From Baylisascaris procyonis (lineage: Eukaryota > Nematoda > Chromadorea > Rhabditida > Ascarididae), in NCBI GenBank assembly GCA_037389465.1, contig JAZARR010000187.1:1984001-2048000 (forward strand): DNA of 64,000 bases. Reading direction: 5' to 3'. The translations under genes and the position numbers were made by a program. The notes beneath the pieces were generated by a model. It saw only the letters and a program-made list of their open reading frames with translations. It searched no databases and was not told the origin of the DNA. Positions 53,335-64,000 of the stretch are shown piece by piece (position 1 is the stretch's first letter; each line of letters begins with the position of its first letter).

Positions 53335-53545
53335 CTTCAGCTGCCCATCATCCCCCCCCCCCCCCATTCCTTACTATCCCCCACTCCCAATCAACGCGCA
53401 TTCCCAACCATCCCCATTCCCTATCATCTCTCATTTCCCACCGCTCCCATTCGGCACCATCTCTCTACCTGTGGTTTCCCACTTCCCACTATCCTCTCAC
53501 CCCCCCCCCCCGAACTTCTTTCAACTCACAACCTTCCCCTCCAGT
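53335..53545 (+). repeat. pyrimidine-rich low-complexity block
   Basis: Runs of 10-13 C are embedded in CCCATTCCC/TCTCCC sequence. It makes long Pro/Ser-rich frames in all three plus frames, which argues for low complexity rather than coding. Confidence 0.75.
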
Positions 53546-55965
53546 TGTTTCATCCCATTCATTTATGGTTTGATAAGTAATCTCCGGGCCGCTGCTGGAA
53601 GTGCTTTCCACATGCGTGTTTACTCATGCGTGCGTGTTTTGTGTATATGCAAATGTAGTTATGTGTTTGCGTGTCTGCGTGTCTGAGTCCAAAGAGATGA
53701 AGGTGGAATTGAGAGAGTTTATGCTGAATCAGATATGCGCATTCAACCATGAGAGCAGCACTTTTGACTTCATCAGTGCGTAATGCTTGCCCTGTTTATG
53801 TGAATAATTCCTTAAACTTATAATATATCTAATGGCCAATATCTCAGAAAATGGAAAATGCCCATATTCTTCCTCGAATCTAGCACCACCGTTCTCTCAA
53901 ACCCTTTCAAAGTCGGACTAGATGGATCATTTCTAGTGAATATTCTAGCTTCTCTCGTATCATAAACGAAGTGTTCACCCAAAAAGATTCTCGTTATGAC
54001 TAAATTCGCTGAAAACGCATAATCCGATGATCATTGAATGTAAGAACTATATTTTATGGGATTAAAAAGTTGATAATAGAATTATTCACATACCATATTG
54101 GAAAGCATTATATTTTATATGAGAATTTATCGACAATTTTTCTTTTGAGCGGGGTGGAGAGTAAAAGAATTGCGTGCAAAGAAATTCAAAAGAATCCATC
54201 GTTTATGTGGTCTTTTGTTCACTTTTTTAATGTGAATTATTGAGCATGAAACTTTAGCTTTTTTTTTTATGTTAGCACAATTGACATGTACAATTGGAGA
54301 ATTTAATTGGAGAATTTTAAACAGTTGAAATTAAAATTGAAATCTAATTAATCTTGAGAGGGATTGAAATAGAATTGAGCATCGAATGTTAGGCAAGTAG
54401 GATTTTCATAAAAATTTGTGATAAATTTTTAGATAAAAGTTTCGATATTTAGCATTTGATTTTTTAAAATCGTTTTCTATAAGTTTGCGCATGAAAAGTG
54501 TATTTAATGGCACCGTCCAAGTAGTGGGTTAATATAAGTGTACACATACATACGTCCGTATATATATTTCCACCAGTTACAACTTCAGAGTGACTTAAAT
54601 TGAAATTTCTAAAATTTGCATAATAAATAAAAATTTATTGACGACTTTCTGCAGGACAAAAAAAAACAAATAAAATTTTTTTCTTCTAAATTCCAAATTG
54701 ATGAATAAATCTTTCACTAGACGTAAAAGAAGGAAATGGTGAATAGGATAAAGAAAAATTTGGTTGAAAGAAAATGAAATAGATGTAAAAAAATATTGCT
54801 ATTGCTAATAATATACTTTTTCGATGTTATTTACGAAAATATAGATTTTTTTCAATTTGTTGAAACTTTAAAAAAAAGTGAAAATTATGATTCAAAAAAA
54901 AGGTGAAAAACTGCAAATAGTATAGAGAGGAGAGAAGAGAGGAGAGAGGAATGGGAAGATCTGCTCGATTGAGTTTTATGCAATTTCAATGCGAAACAAG
55001 TCAATATATTCACAAGAAATAGCCATTGTTTCGCAATGCAATGCTAACCAACGGGTGGTCAAATAATTCTTGTCGTGTTGTTTGTTCTTCTCAAAACGTC
55101 GCAAATTTTATTACTCGACGAATGACGTCATTTTATTTTTGTATATTTAGAAAAAGAATTCTTGGAGAATTTTTCTCCATCTTTGCCTCAAAAATTTTCA
55201 CCGCTGTTTTTTAAACTTAAGCGTAAAATGTAATAGTAAGATAGAGATCGAAGACCATATACTACGATCGAATGTTGCACTGCCAGGAGAGGTATTTGGG
55301 AGTGCAACACCTTAGATTGGGGCAAATGGATGAGGATATAAGAGGTGGAAGGTTTCTATGAAAAACTTTTGCCTATAAACTTTTTAATTGATCTTGACAT
55401 TAACGAATGGGCAATTTTCCTAAGTAGAGTTTCCAACTGTCTCATATAGAAATAGCGAATAAAGAAATATCCGACGGTAAAAAATCTAATTTCATTTTTT
55501 CAGTAGCTTTTGTTTCTGTCTCAAAGAATTGTTTTATTATATCTTAGCCATCATCAAAAAAGATTTTTTATTAGAGATTGAACAATTCGTTATTCATTGA
55601 AAAAAAATCTTTTTGCTTTCGGTGATAAATTTATCGCAAATAACTGCTTGGACCTACAGGCATTATGGCGTTGATTCAATGATTCAAGCATTAAACGCAT
55701 ATCTTTCCCATAACTAATTTGTGATAATGGAATGTCATTTACAGCTTATTTTCGATTACGTGTGCGATTATGGATTATGTGTATGAAGTGAGAAGCTATG
55801 GATTTATGAGATATGTTTTGATCCGGTCCAACTGCTTTCAAAATTCGTAGATTATGGAAATATTGAGTAGGATGGAAATGTGGGAAGGCATTTTAAGTGT
55901 TTTGCATAATTTATTCCTCCTTGAGATTTAAAAAGGTGCATATAATTTGGTGCCTAAAAGTAGTA

Positions 55966-55997
55966 ATGAAATGATATGATATGATATGATATGGTAT
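55966..55997 (+). repeat. (ATGAT)n pentanucleotide repeat
   Basis: About six ATGAT-type units. Confidence 0.8.
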
Positions 55998-56030
55998 GAC
56001 ATTTATATACATATAATACCAAATAACACT

Positions 56031-56038
<8 letters not shown>

Positions 56039-56092
<54 letters not shown>
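56039..56092. repeat. (AT)n microsatellite
   Basis: About 54 bp of pure AT dinucleotide. Confidence 0.97.
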
Positions 56093-56094
<2 letters not shown>

Positions 56095-56321
56095 TTACCT
56101 CAATTCTTTCCACATTTCTCTCACTATATATTTTTCTGCTATCGTTCCCATCAAATAAAAAGTGCGTTCATCATTTAATGGTGCCTTGCTGAGCTATGCA
56201 TGGATTACATCGCTATCCTTCACACTTTGCTAATTACTTCGATAGCATCCGATGTTAGTTTATGTCACACTTTCCTCATTGTAGTTAATGTTCCCCATTC
56301 TCAGCTCTCTGCCTTTCTCTT

Positions 56322-56512
56322 TATAAATATAAACATAAATATAAATATAAATATAAATATAAATATAAATATAAATATAAATATAAATATAAATATAAAT
56401 GTAAATATAAATATAAATATAAATATAAATATAAATATAAATATAAATATAAATATATATATATATATATTTATATATTTATATTTATATTCATATTTAT
56501 ATTTATATTTAA
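56322..56512 (+). repeat. (ATAAAT)n hexanucleotide array with inverted partner
   Basis: About 22 ATAAAT units pass through a short AT run into ATTTAT units, so the array is partly self-complementary. Confidence 0.95.
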
Positions 56513-57989
56513 ATGATTTAATGACTGTACTAAGTGTTCCACTTGTGTTAAGATATTTATTCAACTAAAATCGGTGTACAAAAATTTATAGCATTCTATT
56601 CTCTCATCTTATCATATATTTTTCGTAAAAAAAATTCTTTTTTCAGCAGAAAAATTATCGATACGAAACATTTCGACTATTGCGAAAATATTCACACATA
56701 AATGGAATAAATTTTATTGAATAAATTACCTCTTTTCATATAATTTCAACAAAATTAAATTAAATTTTCTCATAAATTTCAATTTCCAAATCGTTTCGAT
56801 GTTTCACATCAAATATGGCGCTGAGTACTTTATTTTGGAGGACTTAAATTTTGCATGAGAAAAAAATTTGTTGACACTTATCCGAAATTTTAAAACTTTA
56901 CAGTTCAATTCAATCATTATTACAAATAGCGGCTTGCGTCAATATTCTTGGCTTTTTTTCTACTCATATATTAATGATATCAAAAATTCCGCAATATGTA
57001 AGTGCTCAGCACTTCCGCCATACCGATAATTGCTTATTAGTTATGTGTGGTTGTGAACTTAAAGAGTGATGATAATTCTCGGAAAACGCGCCACACGCAC
57101 GAGTTGCTTTTTTTAGGCATTCAGTTGTTTCAGTTTCAATATTTTCATCGAATGAAGAGAGCTTTTGATCGTGGTGCATTTAGCTGTATAAATGTGAGGT
57201 TATCGTGTAATGCCTCAAGGGTTAGCTTTGCACAATAGCGGAGGGCAGCATTCAGCTGTGCGCACACCGAGCACCATTATGTTATATCAGTGCGTGAAAT
57301 GGGCAGTAGATGTGCGACAGCCCTTATTTTTCTTGGTTGAACTATCCTCGTTTTTCGTTAACTTTAATAACCACTTCTTAAACCATACAATAGCATAGAT
57401 AATTTTTATTATATTTTAAATAATTTACTTGTACTCGTGAAACATTTTTTAGAGGGATTTTTTGTAGTACACTGATTTTCTAACTTAGTGTTTTACGCTA
57501 AATTCGATTTGATATTTTCTACTGCTCTTCTTTTTCAATTTTTAAATGCTTCCTTGCGATCTTTTCTCAATCCCTACTTTCGTCTATAAAAGTTTGGATT
57601 CTACTTTCTACTTTTCATTAACACTTCAAGTAATCTTTTTCTGCAGCAACAGTACTATGTGTATAGTTCTTGCTAGGATCGAGAAATAGGTAAGATGGTC
57701 ATTTCAATGACCAATACTTGAATAGTGGTCATAGTGGTCATCATTTATGTTTATTTTCATCACTTTTCTTTGTCTCTTTCGCCTATCACAATTGCCTCTA
57801 AATTTTTTGGCTCATTAGCTGTCGACGAAATCTAATGTAGATGCGAATGAAAACATGAGTTTGCGCACATCAAAATATCTTCTATTCACTTGACGATACG
57901 GTTTACTTCAATAAGGAGAGAAGTATTATGGATTTCATTTCTCTCGGTGTGATAGACAAGTTGGTGAAGTCTACAAAGCAGATGACGAA

Positions 57990-58085
57990 ATGATAACGGA
58001 GGGGAAGGAAGAGGATGAAGAGGAGGCAAGTGTAGGGAGGAGGGGTTGAAGAGGAGGCAGGTGGAAGGAGGAGAGGCAAGAAGAA
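57990..58085 (+). repeat. purine-rich tract
   Basis: Nearly uninterrupted GGAGG/GAAGAGGAGG sequence over about 90 bp. Confidence 0.8.
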
Positions 58086-58230
58086 TATAGGTGGACGACT
58101 TGAGGCCACCACTTACAAATGCCTATCACAAAGAAACATAATATGTCCTCTTCGAGGTGTTTCGTTTGCTTAACTTTTTAAATTATTTATTCCAGTGCAT
58201 ATGTCCCTTATATTGAGTTACATGAAAATA

Positions 58231-58232
<2 letters not shown>

Positions 58233-58273
<41 letters not shown>
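58233..58273. repeat. (AT)n microsatellite
   Basis: About 41 bp of pure AT dinucleotide. Confidence 0.97.
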
Positions 58274-58277
<4 letters not shown>

Positions 58278-59487
58278 ATATTAGGTAGGATTTTGTGCAT
58301 CATCACATCCTTTCAAGATTTTTTTGTTTCTCTTCTAGTCACAAAAAAACGTCGATTCCATCAAATGGTTTATTACCTCTTTTACTTGTGACGAAAATCG
58401 TTAGCGCTTTTGAGTGAATAACAACGTCAACAACTCACTTATAACTATAATTTTCTTTTACTTCCTTGTGTTACTATTGTTGATTTTGAATGCGTTGATT
58501 TTATATTTGTCGACCATAATAGATCTTTACTCCTTTGCCCTTCAAGTGTGGGCTGGCATCTATTGTGGTCGAGAGCAACTTCCACCTACCATTTTGGTCT
58601 CAATGCGATCTTCGAATTTGCGCTTTCAGAATTTCCACTTTTATGCTTCATATTTTTTAATATGGGAATTCTTTTATTCCCAAATATTTATAGACGATTC
58701 AATCTCTAAATTCAACACAAAACCTCAAGTTTGAATAAAGTGAATTTTTTTGCAGTAAAAATAGATAAAACGCTTAACCGTTGTTGTTATTTATCCTTAC
58801 CTGGAAATTGCTATGCGGAATTCACGTTGATCGTTTAAATTTTCTCGTTGTTCTAACGAAAAAAGCAACAATCGATTGTATTCGTTGATGATCATTTTGT
58901 GCGACTAAATAAGACTTTGCTGCTATTTGCATCATGCGCTTTTCTAAATTTGCATTTATAATGCGCATTGTGCTAATTTTTTTCTGCATATATTCATCGA
59001 TACAATGCATGAAAATATCGTCTATAATTACTTCAATAAGGAAATCACTGAAGATGCGGTTATGAGATCTTTATGTAGTAGTGGGGTGGAGTAGGGGTAG
59101 GGGGGGGGGGAGGAGGTAGAACTGCGCAAAATGTGCCTCTTCCAACAACTTCCGAGTTTGTCCACCACTTTCTGAGTAAATTAAAATGAAATAAATTTGC
59201 CGAAAATCTTGCATGCATCGTGCAATCAGTCGGCTTGCAACCGGAAATAAAGAAAGTGGAATTCCTTATATCAAACTTATTTTTATTATTTTTTGTGTTA
59301 CAATTGCAATATTTAATTGCACGTTTTATTTTTACACTAAATGATTTTTGGTGTTACAAATTATTTGAATAAGTTTAAATCGCTTACAAAACAAATTTTA
59401 ATCACTTCGAAAAGCATTTATGAGCAAAAAATAAATAAAACCTCTCGTATGACAAGTGTTATAATGTGTAGGATTTTGCGTCATTTC

Positions 59488-59705
59488 CAAGCAGGTTAGC
59501 TTTAAAAATAATTTTATAACACGCTAGCATTGAACCAAATTTTAGATCACGTTAGCATTAAATTTAAATCTATAATACCTTAGCGTTTAATTCAATTTCA
59601 AGTTTGTTAGCGTTGAACTTTTTATAGCACGTTAGCGTTAAACTCAATTTTATAAGACATAAGCGTTAAAGTTGCTTTTTATACCACGTTAATGTTGAGA
59701 TTTAT
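59488..59705 (+). repeat. degenerate 28-bp tandem repeat, about 8 copies
   Basis: Diverged units with the core CACGTTAGCGTTAAACTCAA followed by TTTTATA. Several copies are exactly 28 bp with 60-80% identity. Confidence 0.85.
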
Positions 59706-60001
59706 TGAACAAGTATATGCGATACAGTTGGAAGGTTCTTTGTAGTGGATTTGACACAGATCTATCCATATGCAATTCAAAGATAGTTTTCCTCATCGTA
59801 TATTGTGGGCGAAAAGGAACGAGATCAATAACTTTCATTGCAAAAGTCGAATAGATGCAAATTTTTGTTTATAGTTCCTTTACTAGCTGGCATCTAAGAG
59901 ATTTCATCGATTGGTATCATAATGTAGACTCACTAATCCATGTATAACTTTTAGTATCTCGACCTAAGCAAAAACACTAGCAATGGAGATATCTGCAACA
60001 G

Positions 60002-60055
60002 TTTGGTGGATAGAGCACTCGCTCGGTAAATTAAAGACTTCGGTTCATGCTCATC
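60002..60055 (+). repeat. tRNA-like (SINE-type) relic
   Basis: TGGTGGATAGAGCACTCG resembles a tRNA A box and D arm, and CGGTTCATGCTC about 25 nt later resembles a weak B box. No full cloverleaf. Confidence 0.3.
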
Positions 60056-60199
60056 TGCTAGAAGAGTTTTGGTTGATCATAGGTGGTAGTATTGTTGAGC
60101 AGAATTGTTATGTTTTGAGTGTCAATTGCTCCGTTAAAGTGTATAACATGTATTATATGTTTACATATCGAATACTCTGTAAGCACTCGCTATTCTAAA

Positions 60200-62040
60200 T
60201 TCTATAAATTTATGCCTTTGATTATTCGCATTATTCGCATATTCCTTAAATGTGAATTTATGTTTATGTATAAATCGTGTTGGTGAATAATCTATTATAT
60301 AAGATTACAATTTTTGTATTATTGAGTAATCAATAACTCATTAAATCCTATTCATTGAGTTCTCATAAAAAAAAATTCCATTTAAACGCATTAAGCGCAC
60401 TCATTACGTAAACTTGATTATTCCATCCAGAAAAAAAAATGAATTTTTACATTAATATGATTGTTGCAGATTCTTGTGATAAATACCATCGAGAGTGTCG
60501 AGTACCTCTTATTCATCATTCCTCTAAATCGTCGTATTAAATAAGGTAAGATTTTAATTCTACGATTACTTTTGTTTTTTATGCTTATATATTGATGCGA
60601 TTAAGTTGCTTATTTTTTTCCTTAACAAAGTTTTGATAGTGAGCCATGCTGATGCTCATTTGTATTCAGGAGTAATTATAGTCGTCATTCTACTCGTTTC
60701 TGAAATTGATTTCTAAAGTGAAAGAGTTGTTGTGTGGTGTTGAATCGAATAGGAAATTATGTCTTTGTATATGCAAAAAAATTTTAGGCGGGACTTCGCA
60801 GCGTAATAGTTGATTTTTGAAGAAAGCTTTACATGGAAGTTTTAAATTTTCATAATGAAATAACAATTTTTTCATTAAAGGTCAGATTAAAATCATGTAT
60901 TTTATGAAAAGCTTATATTTATTGAAGAATCTTATCCAATTTTCTTTGAATATTTCCGATTTTGTTGTTTCTCAGTCTTTTCGCTCGCTCTTCAATAATA
61001 GTCACTACAATATGTGAGCAATAAAAATTACGCGATTTCTTATAAAATTTCTTATAAAATTATTCGTTCGGGGATCCTTATTCTTCTTTGCAATGCAAAA
61101 GAAATTTTTGCAACATTTGTTTTTAGTCATCAATTTCCGCTGCATCCTGACTGATTTTTTATTCGGAATCATTGAATTTTTTATTCAATTATTAAAACAC
61201 TAAAATCTAAAGACTCTATTGCTATATTTAATTGAATCTCGTTTTGAAATGCCGTTCTGCGCTAAATCATTTTTCCTTGTCATTCACGGGGAGAGGATGG
61301 GAGTTAAAGGATAGCTCCGGAGTTAGACTTCTCTGTTTATTCGTTTTCACGCCTCATTCGAATTCTTCTACTTGTAATATGTACCTCGACGTTTCGTAAA
61401 TAGTGAGCAGTCGAGTTGTTTAATTTTTATTAACTTTGCAAATGAATTTCTGAAGGAGTCGAATCCCGGAGTTGCTCCTCGGAATTACAATAAATATTGA
61501 TTGTTGAGACAATGAATAGAAATTAGAAAATGTTCATAACAATAAGCACCTTATGATTCGGCAACAAACGAAATCAAGGTATAAAATTGAAAGCTATTTG
61601 CATTATTAGGCAACGTCATTTTTTATTGTGATTCAATTATTGTAAAATGACGTATTTGAAGCCCACGTGATTTAATCATTCGACTTGTATCATAACGTTT
61701 CAATATTCTCACTTATGAAATTCAGTAATTAATTTAGCAATTCGAGAAATTGATGTAAACAATAAAATCTGCATAATTGCGTAGATTAGTGACAGCTGCA
61801 TTTGAAGTCAGCCAACTGTGTTATGATATTTGTTGCATCTTTTGATTCAGGACTTAAAAATTTTTTTCATTAACCGTTAAGTCATTTTCTATTCTTTTAA
61901 AGTTTTGATTAATTGTTTGAAATGCATTCACATCCAATATAACTTGTTATGAATGTTAGATTGTTAAAGAATATTTCATTCTGACAGATCTTTCATATAA
62001 GTTTAGTTTAGGCAAGCGACCACGTTATATATAAGCATAA
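60200..62040. other. no gene seen
   Basis: AT-rich, no supported exon. The GGAGTCGAATCCCGG word at 61456-61470 has no tRNA context. Confidence 0.4.
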
Positions 62041-62048
62041 AAACATAA

Positions 62049-62101
62049 AATAAAATAAAATAAAATAAAATAAATAGATAGATAGATGAATAAAAAATTA
62101 A

Positions 62102-62150
<49 letters not shown>
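62049..62150 (+). repeat. compound microsatellite (AAAAT)n, (GATA)n, (AT)n
   Basis: Five AAAAT units, three GATA units and about 42 bp of AT lie within 100 bp. Confidence 0.95.
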
Positions 62151-62152
<2 letters not shown>

Positions 62153-63459
62153 CATACTTATTGTTTATTTATTAGCTTGTTTATTTGTTTTTATTTGTGT
62201 TTATTATTTTATTCACTTAGCCACTCACTTATTTAGATTTATAAACGTATTTATATATTTGTGTGTGATCAGTTAAATTTGTTATTCATGCACACCAAAA
62301 CTACTCAATTTTTAGGAGGATATGCCCTAGATGATATAAGCAATCAACTATCAAAATCAAATATTTTTTAAGGGTACAACCCTTGTTATAAGTTCAATTA
62401 ATAATAATTATATGAGGAATTACTTCATTAAGAATTCCAGGATGCACAACTTGAATAGATTCACACGCAACAAATCACCGGCTGGTTTCTTGAAGGCGAG
62501 CTCATTTCGTTCGCTTTAGTGGCTTATGCTTTGATATGTCTTTGCATGTCTTTATCAGCTCTTTTATCAGCTAGTTGTCTCATTTTATTATTGTTCTATT
62601 TGATCGTTGCGGAAATTCATTGCAATTTGAATTCATTTATTTTAGAAAATGTTCTTTAAATTCAATCGAATTTATTTATCGTCCGTGCTAATTGCAATTT
62701 GATAATCAATGTTGCTTTCTAAGCAACTTATTAATATTGAATTTTCTAAATTCAACTATTATTACAATGCTGTTATTGAAGTTTAAGCAGCTGATTTAAG
62801 TGAATCTCGAATATTATTGCAATTATTGAGTATTTCGATGTGTTCGTTGCAAGCATTCGTTGCAAAATCGCCATCGAATATTTGCAATGATCTCATCGCA
62901 TTGAAATTGCATGTATTATGACTGTAGTCAGCAATCGAGAAACTCAGTCTGCGTGTGCGAACTTTGCACGCATAGAGCTTGTAGCGATATAGAACAAACG
63001 ACGAAGAAAGTGATTTTTTGTTTGATCCGAACAAAAAAAATGTGATTCTTTTTCTGCAAACATCGATATAAAAAATGGTAGAATTTCTGTTTTCTCATTA
63101 AGCATGTCCTTTTTATTGATTGTTCAAGAAGATATGAAAAAGTATGATAAATATTGATAAAAAGAGCAATTAAAAATGCTCCAGTATTTTCTAAGTAATA
63201 TTTATGCTTGCAACTTCGTTTTAGTGAATGCTTACGCTTACAGTCGCTTTAGAGCTGCATGTTTGTCGTTATAGCTGCAAGATTTGTGGCAAGTAGTGAT
63301 GATTTTCGTGGTAGAGCGATTTAATCTTATAATAACTGTTAATTTCAACAAAAGTTACCTGCTATATTTCTTCTCTAGGTGCGCCATCAGCAGTGGCGGT
63401 AACAGGCAGCACAATACCTCGAAAAACAGCTGCAGGAAAGCACATCTCCAATTCCTTTT

Positions 63460-63462
<3 letters not shown>

Positions 63463-63514
<52 letters not shown>
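63463..63514. repeat. (AT)n microsatellite
   Basis: About 52 bp of pure AT dinucleotide. Confidence 0.97.
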
Positions 63515-63516
<2 letters not shown>

Positions 63517-64000
63517 ATAAGGATAAAGCGCCCATTTATGGTCCTTCATCTTTGTGTAAGAATATTCGCTGAGGTTTCAGTTTATTAGGAGGGATGAAGG
63601 TGATTTCAAATGGTCGCGAACGATGATCTAAATGTTGTTTTTTTTGAGTTTCTGTAAATTTTTCCTGGCGGCTTTTTGAAATTTATGATTTTTCAAAAAA
63701 TTTTCCTCCCTTAAAAATCTTTGAAAAAATTTTTTCTCTGTTTTTTTCTCACCAATTCGGTAGCTCAATCTAATAATAACGAGACATCTTTATTACAGAG
63801 CAAACCGAGAATTGATTACATAAGCATTCAGCTGCATTGATGGGAAAGAAGAAGTGCAGGATGATTCATCCAATTCCTCAATCCCCCCCCCACTCCTCCT
63901 TCCCTTCACCTCTTCCTCTCGCTAGCAGCACCCCCTGTGCCACTGGATTTCCATAATTAGGTACCTGTGCCTCAAAGGTTCTTTGCCTTGAACGAACGTA

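Noticed and set aside
53114..53686. 190-codon proline-rich ORF
   Set aside because: C-run low-complexity DNA opens all three plus frames at once; no splice or homology support.
56200..56568. NINININI and FIFIFI frames
   Set aside because: Translations of the ATAAAT hexanucleotide array.
61440..61500. GGAGTCGAATCCCGG as tRNA T arm
   Set aside because: Flanking sequence cannot form acceptor or D arms; it pairs locally as CCGGAGTTGCTCC-type words instead.

Overview
This window is AT-rich eukaryotic DNA (roughly 30% GC by eye) and almost certainly comes from a nematode. The evidence is two minus-strand multi-exon genes with nematode-style introns (TTTCAG-type acceptors, GTAAG-type donors). One belongs to the worm-expanded serine beta-lactamase-like (LACT) family, the other to the MLT-10 (MLTN) moulting family. 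Species cannot be named from the sequence. All exon chains below were built by hand from splice sites, reading phase and family resemblance; no alignment or transcript data were available.

Layout. 1-7.9 kb: 5' two-thirds or so of a LACT-family gene on the minus strand (five phase-consistent exons; the 3' end runs off the left edge). 8.2-8.5 kb: one well-bounded minus-strand exon of unknown identity. 10.6-11.5 kb: 5'-truncated CR1-like LINE on the minus strand with a short TTCG-repeat tail. 11.5-21.3 kb: mostly non-coding, with repeats and one coding-like block near 12.6-12.9 kb. 21.3-30.2 kb: MLT-10-like secreted protein gene on the minus strand (eight exons recovered, one small exon apparently missing), with a decayed duplicate of its last exon inside its last intron. 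31.8-38.3 kb: an isolated minus-strand exon, a plus-strand ORF broken by a stop, and a five-exon minus-strand chain for an unidentified protein with a CxxC motif and very basic stretch. 38.3-64 kb: predominantly non-coding, rich in microsatellites, minisatellites, purine tracts, one 330-bp foldback element and several short GC-richer islands that look like exons but whose strand is uncertain.

No operon, CRISPR, rRNA, canonical tRNA or SL RNA gene was seen. No convincing new biological system was found. The strongest points for follow-up are the MLT-10-like gene with its eroded C-terminal repeats and relic exon, the unidentified 35.7-38.2 kb gene, the foldback element at 48.3-48.7 kb, and the recurring GCGCATAT motif and purine blocks.
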